Both the position numbers and the translations under genes were made by a program. This document shows positions 1 to 14,700 of a DNA stretch of 64,000 bases, in pieces. Source of the DNA: Nymphaea colorata (taxonomy: Eukaryota; Streptophyta; Magnoliopsida; Nymphaeales; Nymphaeaceae); the NCBI RefSeq assembly GCF_008831285.2, contig NC_045148.1, forward strand, positions 248,001 to 312,000. Direction: 5' to 3'. Numbering within the stretch: the stretch's first letter is position 1; every line of letters starts with the position of its first letter. The notes under the pieces are model-generated. The model was given only the letters and a program-made list of their open reading frames with translations. It made no database searches and was not told the DNA's origin.

Positions 1-3000
1 ATTGGGTTCAATTCAACTAGCTCCATAATCTCTTCAACAAACAGCTGAAAAATGGGATAAGTATAAGCTAATAATCAAGAATGCATTAAGAAAGCAAAAT
101 AAAAGCAACTTTTGACAATTCAAATACCTCTCTGCTGTCTGCATCTATTTCAGGTGAAAGACGTAACCATGCAGAGTAAACTAGGGACTCATACACCGTA
201 ACGTTTGGAGAATGTATGTCATTTTGTTCGCAATAGCCACTGACTCTTGCAAACGTCTCTTGCCGTTTCGGGTAACCAGAAATAGTTATACTTCCTTCAA
301 TGTATCCTCCAGTTTTTCTTCCTGCTAGGACATCCATCAGAGTGGTCTTTCCGGCCCCACTTGAACCCATCAATGCAGTCAGAATTCCTGGTCTAAAAGA
401 GCCACTAACATCACATAGAAGTTGCAACCGGTCTTCTTCAATTCCTTGGCCTTTCATTTCCTAATGAATGACCACATTAGTTTGTCATGTTACACTTGAA
501 GGATTCAATAGCATCCCATGATACCATTAACTTTCCACAAAAGCACAATTTTGATTCTAAAGTTGTTCCAGACTTCTAGTCTAATCATAGCCATAAACAA
601 TTGCAACATAAAGAAACTTCAGAGAGAACATGCCTCTACGCCTATCAGAACTCATGGACTATTTTCCAGTAAAGGATACTTCCAAAAAGGATGCTTACAA
701 GAGGCATGTCAACATAGTAGTTCAAATGGTTGAATGCAAGTGAAAGTGGCTGAAATGGTAGAACCATTCCTCTCTTAGGGGCTTCTACTTCTGATTCTCT
801 CTTGTTGGTTGTGTTATTCAATCCCATGCTGTCTCCTGCAACCATGTGAAAGTACAAACTTATGCATACAGTTCGTTGTAGGAAGACTGATAATCAAGGA
901 GAAAAGTATCTTAGTTGTTAAGGGCATTCATGATAGTGGAGAAAAACTCAAAACTCAATACCATAATTAACCTTCAAATTGAGGATTTATCAACTTGTTC
1001 TGAAACTGCTCAGTTGCTTGTTCACTTACAGACTGAGAGTCATTTTGGTTCTCATGTTGATCTTCACAAGGCAGTACTACTTCGTGGTTAGTAATAGCTA
1101 CAAAATCCAAATTAAGAATCTTCAGGTCAAAACTCATCGTGCATAATAGACAACCACTTCATTAGCATATAATTATCACTTACGATTGAGATATTTGAGA
1201 GCCAGGATGAAGCACACATTGAAAAGAAATGTGTATCCAATCAAGACTTTAATAGCTACCCAATAAAAATATTCTTCTGTAAACATGCCCCTTGCCTTGA
1301 GAATAGCCTTTCCAATCGTAGGTGCATCAATGTTTGTGTCTTTGTTTGGCTGTGACAAGTAAAGAAGATTTGCTATCAAAGATAATATTCCAATTTTTTA
1401 CTGTCTTCTATAAACTAAGTTAAAAGTAACATGATATACATCTATAACCTAGTAGACTAAGCCTAAACCAAATTTGACTCGAGGAAGATTGATGGACCTC
1501 AGTCCACCTTATAACTTACTTTAGTTTGAAGTCACAAATAATATGAATACAAACACAAGGCAGTAATTAAACTCAAGTGTACATGGCCTTCATTAAGTAT
1601 GGGATATTGTAATTATATAAAGCACATATCTTTCTGTCTTAGATCCTAGGTTTGAAAGTTGAACATGGCTTGGTAGTTGGTACCTATTGCGGTTACTTGA
1701 CCAGTTGACTGTCAAGCGTCCAAACTGGTTAATTGTAGCCTGCTCTAATTCGTCACCCAAATAAACAGTACGAACTTGGACAGAAGATAAAATTTGATTA
1801 GATATATTGTTGGACATCAGTCACTTCAGAACTTTTTGCATACAAGATTATTTAGAAGCCACTCCCACAGATGACATGTGACAATGCACTATAGTTGTTT
1901 ATATGTGTGCACACACATGGACTTTCATTGTTGTGCCTGATGGAAGCTGGTCAAGACTAGGTGCCGTATACAGTTTATACTTCATTGCAAGTTGGATTAT
2001 CAAACGAAATCTCAGGATGTCCAGCGATTTGAATTTTGAATTGTAAATTGCTGCAACAATCATCATAAAAATAGCACGTACTGGTAATGCAAAATATCAA
2101 AAACAACATTCACTTTCTCAAGTCAGTTTTGGTTAAGTGTTTATAAGTACTTGTCTTAGTTGATTAAGATTTGCAATGTGTGCTCACTGAAGATTAAGCT
2201 AGGATTCAAACTTACTGCACCCCATCGATCATCGAGGAATTCATTGATAGCAATAGCATTTTGGCCATACATCAAGGGGGACAACCAATAGCCCCATATC
2301 CACCACGGTTTAATCTGATCTGAAGCACAGGAAAGGAAAAGCACAAAAATGTAAGTTGAAATTTATCATCACAACCTATAAGCTAGTTTGAACTTTGACT
2401 TTGACGTTGTAATTGGCTACCAATTTGACATCAGCATTTCAATTTGGTATCTTAGGCTTGATGTTGCGAACCTTTTCTACTGAAGCAAAATATGAAAAGA
2501 ATTTTACTCACCTCTGGATACTACAAAGCCACCCAGATTAAAGACCAGAAGAAGAGTGAATGATCCAATCGTGTTTGCTGTAACCAATGTTCTTCCCACA
2601 GCAGCAATAAATCGGAAAAGAGAAAGAGCCATATTGTGTGTGCATATATATGCAAGTAACTGCCGAAGGAACCTACATTTGCGGGAATACAATGTAAATG
2701 AGTTCCAGTACATTTTTAGCAACAGATAGAAGTATCCTTTGGAATAATGTTGAATATAGAAGCTACGGGAGACTAGCAGCAGAATCACCGGAAAATTCAC
2801 AATTCACCTTGTAGGAGAAGGAGCAAAGCCAATGGTATAGTATGTCAAAGCTACCCATACTGTAGATTCCAATATCGACATAGGCATCCTAATAAGGCAT
2901 TTTGGAACTGCATAGGCCCAAGCTGGATAGAACAAGAAATCTCTGTGCTTGTAAAACACTGGAAGTGCACCAACAGTAAGTGACAATTCGGACATCCCAA

Positions 3001-6000
3001 TGAACATCACATTAATCAGACCAAAGAAGAGGGCACCACTGTATTTCACACCATCTGCAAGTGTCTCATGTTTCATCTGAGTTCTGAAAAAGACGGACAT
3101 GGTGACAATTGACATAATTGTGATTTGGGTGGTCTTGAAAACGTAAATAAAAGCGTTCCTCCGCATGAGCAGCCACTCTCTTGAGAAACAGGCTTTGAAG
3201 AGCTCCCAGCTAGAGATTCCGTACTTCTTCTTCGCCAATGCTGCAGGATGGCTCTTTGATCTGTCAAAAGGGGATTGGAGTTCGTTAGAAATCCTCTGGC
3301 CAGTTCGGAATGAGTTGAAAGCTTGCGAGAACTCCACAGCTGAGATGAAGCGGTAGGACTGAAGTTCATTGCACCAGTATTGCTTTTGATCCTTCTCCGA
3401 AGTCACCTCTTGCAGGAAGTCAGCAACTCCTTTTCTGGAGGGGCACTTGAAGCCCATGAATTCAAAGAATTCAAGCACTTCCTCACGTGGACCTTGATAG
3501 ACAATGTAGCCCTCAGAGAGCAGAATGATGTCATCAAAGAGGTTGAAGGTCTCGGGTGCAGGTTGGAGAAGGGACATGAGCATGGTGCCATCCATGACGT
3601 GAACCATCTGTCTCATATACTTCACAATCTGGAAGGTGGTGGAGCTATCTAGTCCTGTAGATATCTCATCCATGAAAAAAGCCTTAGCAGGTCCCACCAG
3701 CATTTCCCCTGAAACATAAGCAGGAACATCAACATAAGAAAACTCAGAACTTGGTTTACTCTATGAAAGCCCCTTAACTAAAGTCGAACGTCAAAGTAAC
3801 ATGCATCCTCCTGGTCCAGCACCAACAAGCAACATAAGGTCCACCCATTTTACAACGACGACTCTAGAGTAACTTCTTACTAGACGGTCAAAGTTGAGTG
3901 GGTACATTAGTATGGCAAGCATTTCGAAGGTTTAGAGAACACAACGACACCTGCTGGGATAAGGCACCCCACCTTTTTTGCAAAATAATAAGCTATGTAC
4001 AAGGAAAGAATGGAAAGCCGATCGAACACAAAGAGCCGAAAGGCCAAAAAACCCAAAAAGACCAAAGAAAGCAAAGACTGTACAGTACAGCATGTTACTG
4101 GTCCCAAGGGGGTTCACCCTTGGTTTTCTTTCCTACTTTTGTCAAAAGTTACTCATAGAAGAAAATCTATGTAACGCCTTACCAGTGGTCACCCTCTTCT
4201 TCTGCCCGCCTGAGACCCCCCTCCTCATATCGTCTCCCACCATGATGTCGGCACAGATATCCAGGCCAAGGACCTATAGCAAAGAAGAGACCAAGTTAAA
4301 CAACATGTTATGCCTCCACCATATGCACAGGTACCAAAGAATTTCAATATATCATCTCCATAGATCTTTCTTATAGCTTCCCTAAAAATCTCACGTACTA
4401 GTGATATTGAAAGTGAAATTCGTACCTTTATACCTTTTAAGAGAACTAAAATCTGTATACTGGAATATGATCTACATACTCTGCATACGATCTTGAGAGA
4501 GAGAGAGAGAGAGAACCTTGAGAACATAGTCAGTAGCAAGATTGGACCTCTGGCCCTCCTGTGCCGCCGCCTTCATGAAGGCATCAATCTCAGGGTCAGG
4601 CCTGATACCAGCCTCCGTCTCCCTCTTCAGCAGCTTGCTCAGCATTTCGTAGCGGGTGCCAACCCCCAGGCACCTCCCCGAGAAGTCCAGCGTCTCCCTC
4701 ACCGTCATCTGGCCGTTGTGTACGTCGTGCTGGCTGATGTACGCGCACGTCCTCGCCGGCACGAACTCTGATAGCTCATGCCCGTTATGTGTGATCCTAC
4801 CTCTAACCTAATTCAATGCACAACAAGCACATCATTTTTCTGCCTAGCGAGCTAACCTACAATCACTAACTTGTTCGCAATATGATCTGAAGAATGATTT
4901 AACAGAAGACACAAGTTGAGTTAATAATCTTTGAGTTTTATATCTGCTATTTTGATCATACCATAATAATGGTCCTTAAAACAATAAAATTTTAGAAAAA
5001 AAAAAAATAAATCTAACTTATATGTTTGTACTGCATTAATAATCATAAACATCTTACATGTTGATCATTATATAGGCTGCGTTTGGGTGATTTAGTGAAG
5101 GGTAAACTAGTTTTTGTTTTGAAAGGACAGATTTACTCAAATCAAGTCTATGACACTATAAGTGATTACAGCAGGAGGGAGAAGCTCACCCTTAGTTTCT
5201 TATCAACCTTCCCAGCTAGAGCCAATAACAGAGTAGTTTTTCCGGAGCCAGGTGGCCCAAGGAGGAGAGTCATCCTGAAAAGTTAATTCCGATGTATCAA
5301 TACATTGGTAATTCAAGCAAACCATAATGAATATGAAGGTGCGTTACCTTTCTGAATAATGAAAAACAGGCTTTATCTATCACTGGAACTTTCTGAAAAG
5401 TAATACGGACACATGAATGTGTGTCCTGTTATCCAAGCATCTGGATCTAGTTACTATTTGGACAGTGAAAGAGGCGAACCGAATATGGTACTATAACGCA
5501 TTTGTATAAAGGACAGAAAATAGTGCTTTCAACCGGCTTTTGTTTGGATTTAAGTAGCCTAAACCAAAGCTTCCGTGACATGGATCTTGGACTCCAAGTT
5601 TTGAGTCCATACGATCTGAGAAAACAAAGATTGGAATTGAACTATCTTGGATATCATGGAAGCTCTCATCACCTTGTGATTGAAATATTGGTTACTTGCT
5701 ACATGTCTATGTAGCAAATATTGGGTTGTCCTAAAATATTTACAAAGTTAAGTATAGGACGCAAATAACTTCTGAAATACCTGCCTCATTCAGTGATATT
5801 GCAGTGTTAAAGATATCACATATAAAGCCATTTTTTTAGTATCGCTTTTGAAAGAATATGTCCTCTATATGTCTAGTCATATATTACCCACTTTTATTTT
5901 TACTCCTACCTATCTGTTTGTTAACTTACAGCCTTCCCAAATTGTTGCCAACTCTCTCTTGGACATTCTTTTGATGCCAAGACTTGTGAAATGGGTGGCT

Positions 6001-7029
6001 CTAACCTGGACGGCTTTAGAATTCCACTCATTTCTCTGAGGATCTTCACGACCTTCTTCTTGGATGGGGAAAGCCTCACCAGTCCCAGAACTCCCTGTGC
6101 GAGTTAAAATGGATTATCTCGTGTTTAAGAAGCAAACAGGTAACAGAAAAAAGGAAAAAGAAGCATATTATAAAATCTTGGGATTGAGCCACTAAGCAAA
6201 TATAGCTCAGCATGCATGGTGACATGGGCTAATATTTTTGAACTCGCAATAGAACAATACGAGGTCATATATTACCCACGTTGATGAAACAAGTCAGGCA
6301 GAAATACCTCCAAGACGTTGATGCTTGCATTCAAAAGTGTAGGGAGAGCTCTCTTCCCCACGTAGGCGTCGCCCTCGATCGATAGACCCTCGAACCGAAC
6401 CTCGATGTTCGGTACATCAAGTCCGACCCTGCAATTTAGCAAGAAAACATCAAAGAATAAACAACCGAGAGCCAAGATCCACAGCATGAGAGACAACAAG
6501 AAAGAAATCCATCCATGCACTCCAATTTACTTCCACCAAAGATCGATCTACTTTTCTCTGTTAAAATGATTAGATGAGATGATTGGCAGCGAATTTTCAG
6601 TCCAAGGTTTGGCAATATTACGCCGTCAAGGAGCTAATGGGCTCACCGATCGATCCTTTCCCGAAGGCAGAGCAAGAATTTCTCGCTGTCATTGTCCACG
6701 ACGCGGAGAGCCCTCTCCACCAGGTCCCTACGCTGCCCTTTCCCCAGCTTTCGGACGTCCACCACCTCTGTGTCGGCCAAGTTCCCATCCTCCGCTATCA
6801 CCCTCAGGATGCCCTTCCTCATCCTGCTATAGGTCGGCAGCTTCTCCAGAGCCGCCCACTTGAGGTCCTCCTCGTCTCCTTCTTCGCCATTGCCGGCACT
6901 GCTCATTGACGCGTTTCGCCGGAAGACGTCGCCACCGGCGCTGCTCCACGCCTCCCGGAGGCTGCCCGCGATCCCGCTTCTCCGGCCGCTGCTGCCAAAG
7001 CTCGACCGCCTAGGATCCTCCCCCGCCAT
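1..7029 (-). CDS. PDR-type full-size ABCG transporter, copy A (3' part beyond window)
   Basis: ATP-driven plasma-membrane exporter of the pleiotropic drug resistance family (NBD-TMD-NBD-TMD); substrate not predictable. Exons on minus: 6647-7029, 6308-6428, 6006-6094, 5190-5274, 4517-4807, 4183-4273, 2808-3708, 2512-2672, 2216-2319, 1184-1349, 972-1097, 699-835, 128-460 and 1-44 (cut by the window edge); all phases agree. About 1010 residues are present. Visible motifs: NBD1 Walker [10 protein letters not shown] near residue 204, signature VSGGQ near 343, Walker B FMDE near 366, the PDR motif [12 protein letters not shown]2 Walker [10 protein letters not shown] near 917. Start at 7029 was chosen because it matches the paralogue's N-terminus and has a strong context (G at -3, G at +4). 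An in-frame ATG at 7131 would add 34 residues with a weaker context. It is tandem and same-strand with copy B, 1.6 kb away. The NBD2 signature and TMD2 lie outside the window. Family call is secure; clade is not. Confidence 0.93.
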
Positions 7030-8723
7030 CGCCACGCCGACTGAAGCAGAACAAGGTGGCGGCCTCCCGATCGCCAGCCGGCGCGATTCTCTCTCACTTT
7101 TGTGCACGAGAGACCAGGACGGGTCGGCCATCGGGTCGAAGAGGTGACCGTTGATACCGGTAAACCGTTGGGACCGTTAATCTTTCTTTCGGTCCGGATT
7201 TACAACATTTTCTCGCTTACGACCTCCATGTTCGTTCATGATTCAAAAAGCGGCCTCGCGCTTCCTAGCGAGTGTTATGGCTGACATTGTCATCGATTCC
7301 ATTCAATTATGAGCGTCATCTTTTTACGTTGTTAACACAAAAACGTAGTGGTTTCATTTAAAGAAAGCTTCTTTTTTAAAAAAAAATGGGAAGGAAAAAA
7401 AAAAAAAGAAACAGCTTAGAAGTGGTGTAGGGAGCTAAAAATAAAGATGAAAACTGAAGACAGCATCGCGTGTTGAATGGGTTGGAACGTTGGACTTAAT
7501 TTGTTTTGAGATTCTGTTTCTACAAATGAGTTAAAAATGGACATTAACTAACAAGCTAATTGCGTTGTTAAGTGGATCCATCTAGAAGCCCTACAGGCGT
7601 TTCTTCCTCCAAATTCATTGACGTCGTCCTTCTCGCCATGTATATTCGCCTTCCGCCTTTTATCAATTGGTCGAAGTTTTTATTTAAAGGGCACAAATAT
7701 AAAATTGTGTACATTTTATGGCTATAATTACGAGCTTTTTTTTTTTATTTTCTTGAAAAAACTTGAAATATGGATGTTTTACCTTTGTGATGATATTCAG
7801 GTTTAGTTTGTCAATCTTTTTTTTTTTCACTAAAAGATGACAACAATCCTAAATAATTAAAGCAAGGCCACTTTTGTCATAAGAATCGACTCTGTATTGC
7901 CTGTTGCTGGGAACAATTGAGGCATTTTGGATAAATTATTCGGACATTTTCACCTTTTAAAGCTTCAAATTACATGTTGAAAGGCAAAAGCTATGAAATT
8001 CCTGTTCCGGAGTGATTTGAGGGGAGAAAATTGCAGTATGATTTTCTTGAATGATGTGAAACTGGCGATCCACTCTCTTGTTCTCGTACCATCGACGGAA
8101 AGGTTTGCATTGGCCAACCATCAATACATACTTAAAACTAGCCCCATCATTAATGGTGTGCATTGAATTTATGAATTCATTATGGCAGTCTTCCTCACAG
8201 ATTGTTCTCATTCGTGGTAACTGACCATAATTCTCCAGTAGACATTTTCATATGGTGCATGATCTGGTCATGCAAAAAATTTTTGGATTTGCATGTGTTC
8301 CCTCATTTAAATGACGCGGTTCTCAAACCAAGCAACTTTTCATAACTAATGACATTCTGAACAGGAAGACATGAACAAATTCTGACAAAGCACCGACCAA
8401 AGAAAGAGGTCAATACTATTTTAATTTTTATCTGGATATTCATGGAAAGTGTCCAATAACAGGACCTTAAAATATTAAGAAACTGTTGTAAACCACTATG
8501 GGAACAAATGAAATAGGAAAGGAGCAAAAAGGGCAAGGCCATTCCCAACATAGTCCCTGTGCTTCAGGGTGCCAGGGAGGGGGCAAACTTAGGACAACAC
8601 CATCTTTCCACATTTTGGAAGAGGTAGTATTAAGGCAAATATTACACTATTCATTGTACAAGAACAAAAAGATTAATTTACATCCATACAATTTTAATTT
8701 CCAAGGCAACACTTTTTTGGGTT
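7030..8723. other. Intergenic spacer between the two PDR genes
   Basis: It should hold the 3' UTR of copy B (just below 8724) and the promoter and 5' leader of copy A (just above 7029). I see no convincing ORF. There are A- and T-rich runs at 7370-7410, 7736-7748 and 7818-7828, but no clear TATA box that I would commit to. Only about 1.6 kb separates the two genes, typical of a local tandem duplication. Confidence 0.6.
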
Positions 8724-11700
8724 TTATCTTCTTTGAAAATTGAGGAATCTGATTCCAAAGGCAAAGATGAGAAGAAAGATCATGACAAATACCACATGAA
8801 CTGCAGCAACCACCCCCAAGAAGTCATATCTGAATCCCAAGAAACTCTGCAGGAATTGCTTTACTGTGACTTGCCCAAGTCCTGGAACCTGCAATGTACT
8901 TTCTAAGTCCCCCAGCTGAGAGGTAATAAGCCCATAGATTGTCCATGCAACAGGGGAAGCCCAATAGTACCATCTCCACCATATTGGAATCAGCTGCAAA
9001 CCAAGGGAAAGTAGTTAGCTTATGTAGTCAATGGAACTTCTGCTAGCATCATTTTCCAGTAGATCAGCAAAATCACAACTATTTTTGACCATTTATTGAT
9101 CACACAAAAGAAAAGGTAAAAGTGCAATTCTTTTCCATTGGTAATGAAACAAACAGACTCCAATCCAACAATAAATTTTGAAAGCTTACATAAAATTAAC
9201 AAGAAGCACATTTTACAAGTGAACAATACAGTTATGCAAGCTACTCACTGGCCGACTGATGAGGAAGCCGGAGAAGAGATTCCAGAAGCTAAGGAAGAAA
9301 GAGCTAACAATGGCGCCGATATGATGGTTAGGTGTGAGGGCCACCCCCATCATCCCATAAAGGGTGAAATAGACAAAACACATGAACATGAAGTAGATGA
9401 ACGACAGGTACTTGCGAACATCCCAAGGAAAGTCGATCAAGAAAAATAACATTGAGCCATACACAAGGGTCTGTACCCCAATATAGAAAATCTCTATGAT
9501 AACCTGCAGATGAAGATGAAGAAGTTAGAAAAACAGCAACATAGCTTATTAAAGCAGTTTTAACTTTGCTGGCAATGCAACATTAAAGTCATGAATAGCA
9601 GTAAGGTCAGCTTGGCATACTGCCCCTGTAGGCGAAGCTTTATGCTGGTACGGTTGCCGTAGGAAAAATCGAATCCATGAAGCACCTTTTCTTACATAGC
9701 AGGATAAGTACATGGTATGGTAGCCATAAGCCACCCTTTTTCATATTATGGACTAATTTTTGAGAGATTAACGTGTAAGAAATCAGGCAGGCTTTACCTG
9801 ACCAATGGCGTAGGCCAATGCAGAGTACATTCCTGCTGCTTTTTCGCGGTACATAACCGTCCTTTCCACGCCCACAACAGGCTGAACTGTCATTGAATTG
9901 CTAGCTCCAAGGAATAGTACTGCAGCATACATTGATCCAAGCAGATTGAGCAGCTCTTGTTGGGTTGCTCTATTACAATGAACAAAAGAACAATATCAAA
10001 GATATAAACCAAAGAGAATTTCCAACTTATTGGTTTCACATGCAAAAAGTGGGGGATAAAGGTTTGTTTGAGGGAGACAGTTGAGACCCTAAGAAACCCA
10101 GCAGCATAAGTCAAAAAAGGTAATTTGGCAAGCTTTAGTTGGTCCATATTCTTAACGCTACAAACAAGACCAGTTGTGACACATGACTGAAAACCAATAA
10201 AACTGAAGGAGCAGAATCCTTTGGTTTTCATTTTACAGAACATAACCCACTGTACATGCACACTACATTCGTGTATTTTTTGCATTCAGTTTAAATATTA
10301 AAAGAACAAACTATAAAATATATCATTACTACTAAATCTGTTATTGTTATGAAAATGTTTTCTAAGCAACTTCTTTCTATGCTGATGAACAAGCAGAAGC
10401 CTCGAAGTTTGATATCCACTAAGGGCTACTTGAATATGTTGAACTTTTGTCAGAACTCAAAAATTTTTTGAAGAAGCTATGTAGCAACATTTTGTGCAAT
10501 TGTAAGTCTCATATATACATCAATATATCTATACAATTCCAACAATGAAAAAGTAAAGCATGGATTTGCTAGATTCCAAGAATCTTTCCCTTTGATATGT
10601 TCCAACTACTGTCACAAGTGATCCACGAATTTGTTGGATAGTTTCGTTTTAAGCCTACAAGTTGAGGTGTTCAATACTAGAGTCCGTCTTTTTCAGTAAG
10701 GGTAAAGCAGTTAAGAGGAATTCCTTTGTGTAAGAGAAATGCATCTGGGGGATTTAAACTGAGGCACACCCAGAACATGGTGGTCTCTCTCGAGACTGTA
10801 GGAAAACTAAGAAGATCCAGCAAGTCCTTTGGCCATATTTAATGGTCTGGTCATCAATTCATATTGACAAAGACAACTTAATTTAAGGATTAAAATTTAA
10901 TGAGTGCAAACAACTTGAATTGGAAACTAGCCCTGTCTTCTCAATGCTAGTAACCCTTGCCCTATAAGGTGCATGTTTAATGACTAGACAGCTGAAGAGC
11001 AAAGTAAAGCATTGCAAGGATTTAAGAGCAGAAGTTTTACGTTTTTTGTCCAGCTTTCCAGAAGATGGTACCGAACAGAAGAGCAATGACAATTGTCATC
11101 AGAAACCGAGTAGCATTATATTGAGGGTTTCTCCAGTAAGAGTAATGTTGCTTCCACAAGCAGGCTTTGCATTGAGTTAGGAAGCTCTGGGAGTATTTGG
11201 AAGGGAAGAAAAGATCCTTTGAACCAGGCATAGGAGTACTAAGTTCCTTAATAAGTTCCTGATTTCTCCTGAATGACAGCGAAGGTTATTAGAAACTCTT
11301 CTGTAACCAATAAACTAAAGAAAGGAAAAACCATACACTTAGGCCAGTCATAATATTTAGTTTGACTTACTTGTAAAGGGTGGAGTTGGCATAAATTTCT
11401 GCAAAATCAATGTCAAGTAGATCTTCAACTGAAGTAGAAGTAACTTCCAACATCCATGTTGCAGGATTATATCCATCCCTGATCTTGGCCACTCCAGGTA
11501 TTGCCTGCAAGGAAAATCCATATAACATGTTGACAATTGACATGCCGTATGAAAAAAAAATACAGAAATATGGTAGAATAATCAGTTATATACAAGAAGT
11601 TCAAATACTCCTCAAGGTACTAAAATCCATTTCTGATTTTAAATTTCCAATAGACAAGCTTTCAGAAGCTTTAATTCTATCTGGGTTGTTGCTCATATCT

Positions 11701-14700
11701 ATTGTAAGTTCAAACATGTTCAATTTTTTTTTTCTACAACTGCTAAACAAACTAAGAAGCTCAATTTCTTTGAAGACCAACAAGATATGCCACCCAAATC
11801 TGATGACTACTGAGAAGAGAATAATCTGACCTAAGGTGATATACTGATACTATCAAATACTATTGGGACATATACTTGAAATCTGGCCAGGAAGCAGGAT
11901 ATCAAAAAAAATCTTTGGACATGACTATCTTAAGAGTAGAAAGAAAAATAGGGAAAGGCATGGAGAACCACTTGATAGTTAAACGATTGTAACGTATAAA
12001 TTCATAGAATAGAGTAAGTTCTCATTAACAATGCTAAACTTCTTCATTTCTAAAATCTTAGCACAAACACAACGTATATCAGAGCACATCTTTATTGCGA
12101 TACATGAACACTCCCTAGACTTGAACATGTGCTAAGCTCAGGCATTGTAAAGAACAAGATGCACAAGAAGTGCTAGGACCTAGTCTGCAGAATCTAAGTA
12201 TTCAGCTAGAGCAGCAATGACTGTCTCATTCCACATGAGATGCGAATAGTTACACAATCAATGAAAATGGATTATTAATTCCTCACCTCAAAGTACTCGA
12301 CGAGTTTGTGGGAACATACACCAAGAGGTCCTGCATAAATCACTTGCCCACCTCTCTTCATCAGCAAAAGCTGCAAACAAGAGCCACTTCATCAAGGTCT
12401 GAGCATCAAAGAAACTCTATGAGGAGATCTGATGTATGCAGTTGTAGTTTTACCTCATCAAAAGCTTCAAAAATATCAATGCTTGGTTGATGAATAGTGC
12501 ACACAACAGTTCTCCCTGTGTCGACTGTATTTCTTACTGTCCTCATAACAATAGCTGCAGCTCTAGCATCAAGCCCTGTTGTCGGTTCATCCATGAAGAT
12601 GATTGAAGGATTAGCTACTAACTCCACAGCTATAGTTAGACGTTTCCGCTGCTCAGTTGAGAGGCCATCTACTCCAGGAAGACCCACTAGAGCATTCTTT
12701 ATTGGACTCAACTCTACTAACTCCATAACTTCTTCAACAAACAACTAAAAATGAGAAAAAAATTGGTATATCAAAATCTAACAGATCAAATTTCTTATTT
12801 CAGGAAACAATCATATATAAACTATTTGCAACAAAGTGTACCTTTCTGGTGTCTGATTTTACGTCTGAAGAGAGACGAAGCCATGCGGAGTAAACCAAGG
12901 ACTCATAGACAGTGACATAAGGTGAATGTATATCGTTCTGTTCACAATAACCACTAACTCTAGCAAAAGTGTCTTGCCTTTTTGGATAACCAGAAATGTA
13001 TACACTTCCTTCAATATATCCTCCTGTTTTCCTTCCTGCTAGGACATCCATCAATGTGGTTTTTCCAGCACCACTTACACCCACAAGAGCAGTGAGAACT
13101 CCGGGTTGGAAAGCACCACTAACATCAGTCAGTAATTGGAGCTTGCTTTCTTCAATTCCTTGACTTCTCATTTCCTGGTGAACAAACCTTTTCTTGAGTG
13201 TCTTGCATCTAAAAGACCAATATTATGCTATGCAAATAGTAGTACTAGCTTCTTGATTATTTAAGAGCTTTTCATAAGGAACCTGTGTTGCAGTACCAAT
13301 AAGTTACTTAGTTAAACCTTTTCTTTAGCCATGATCAAATTAATTGATCAGCCTTTTTGCAGCCTCTGTGTGGAATGATGAAAAGGGATATAGACAGAAA
13401 TGTAGATCTGGAGTGGACAACAAGATCGGAGCTTTCAGCAGACAGCAAGTAGTTCAAAATGAACTCTAGACAGCCGTTTAAGGGTACTATCTGCATTGAA
13501 GTTGCAAGCCGTGATATAGAGACGATTAAATTCATCACTAGTCTATGCTTGTTCTTCGTTTAATTAGATTCAGTTTGAGCAATACGTTATGCTTGGGATT
13601 TTACTGTTATCTCTAGATTTTACTTCAGTGAAGTACAGTGATAATATCACAACATGGCTGCAGAGTTTTGCTTTAAAGATGTCAATTTTGATCTTTTCAT
13701 TTTCATGTTTTCATTATCACAGTATTCTCCTTGCAGTTTTTTACCTTTTTATCATTAGTTTTTCGTTTGGAAAAGGATCATGTTTCTTGGGTAGATTTAG
13801 AAATTGAAGAAAAAAAGAAGATATTAAATATTAGAAGGTTTTTTTACCTAGGATTTGTTTACTGAAACAGGTCATCCTTTTCTAGTGTTTTGCTTATATG
13901 ATAAAGACATGACCAAATTAGAAGTGAAAAGACAGAGCTAGAAGGATACCGAAGGCATGTCAACGTAGTAATTCACATGGTCAAATGCTAGAGAAAGAGG
14001 CTGGAAAGGTAAAACCATTCCTCTCCTGGAACTTGTTGTTTCTGATACTGTGCTTCCGTTACTGTTTCGGACAGCCATGTCGATTCCTGAACATTAATAC
14101 GCCAATATTCTCAGATTTTCATGATGAAACCAGGGGACTTTGATCAAGCAAAATGATGAGGAAAAAAAAACAGTAACCAAGAAAACCTTCAGAAACTGGA
14201 TCATGAAACTGAGAGTCAAAATTTAATGACTTTGATGTCTGTTTGCTGAACGATCTTGATTTCTTGCTGTTGTCTTTGCTGTCCTCATCTGGCAGAATGG
14301 AACGAGGATTTCCAATGGCTGCATTTTCCGAATTCAGTAAGTGGAACACATAATCAGGTTTTCTCTGATGCTCCTATGTTCACTAGCAGAAGAATTGCAC
14401 TTACGATTTAGGTACTTGAGGGCAAGGACAAAGCAAATATTGAACAGAAATGAGAACCCGATCAACGCCCCAATGGATATCCAATACCAGTACTCATGGG
14501 TAAACATTCCTCTAGATTTAAGAAGAGCCTTTCCAATTGTAGGAGCATCAATAGTAGGATCTGTATTTTTCTGTAACAGTCAAGAACAGAACATATTATT
14601 GGCAAAAAACTTTCAAGTTTCAACTGTTTTAGTACTAGCAATAGCAATTTCAATAATATAGCTGCAATGAAGATAGTACGTTGCCTGCTGAACTACATCC

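Noticed and set aside
6579-7147. Plus-strand open frames opposite PDR copy A exon 1
   Set aside because: Same cause: GC-rich exon shadow with Pro/Ser/Arg-rich, family-less translations.
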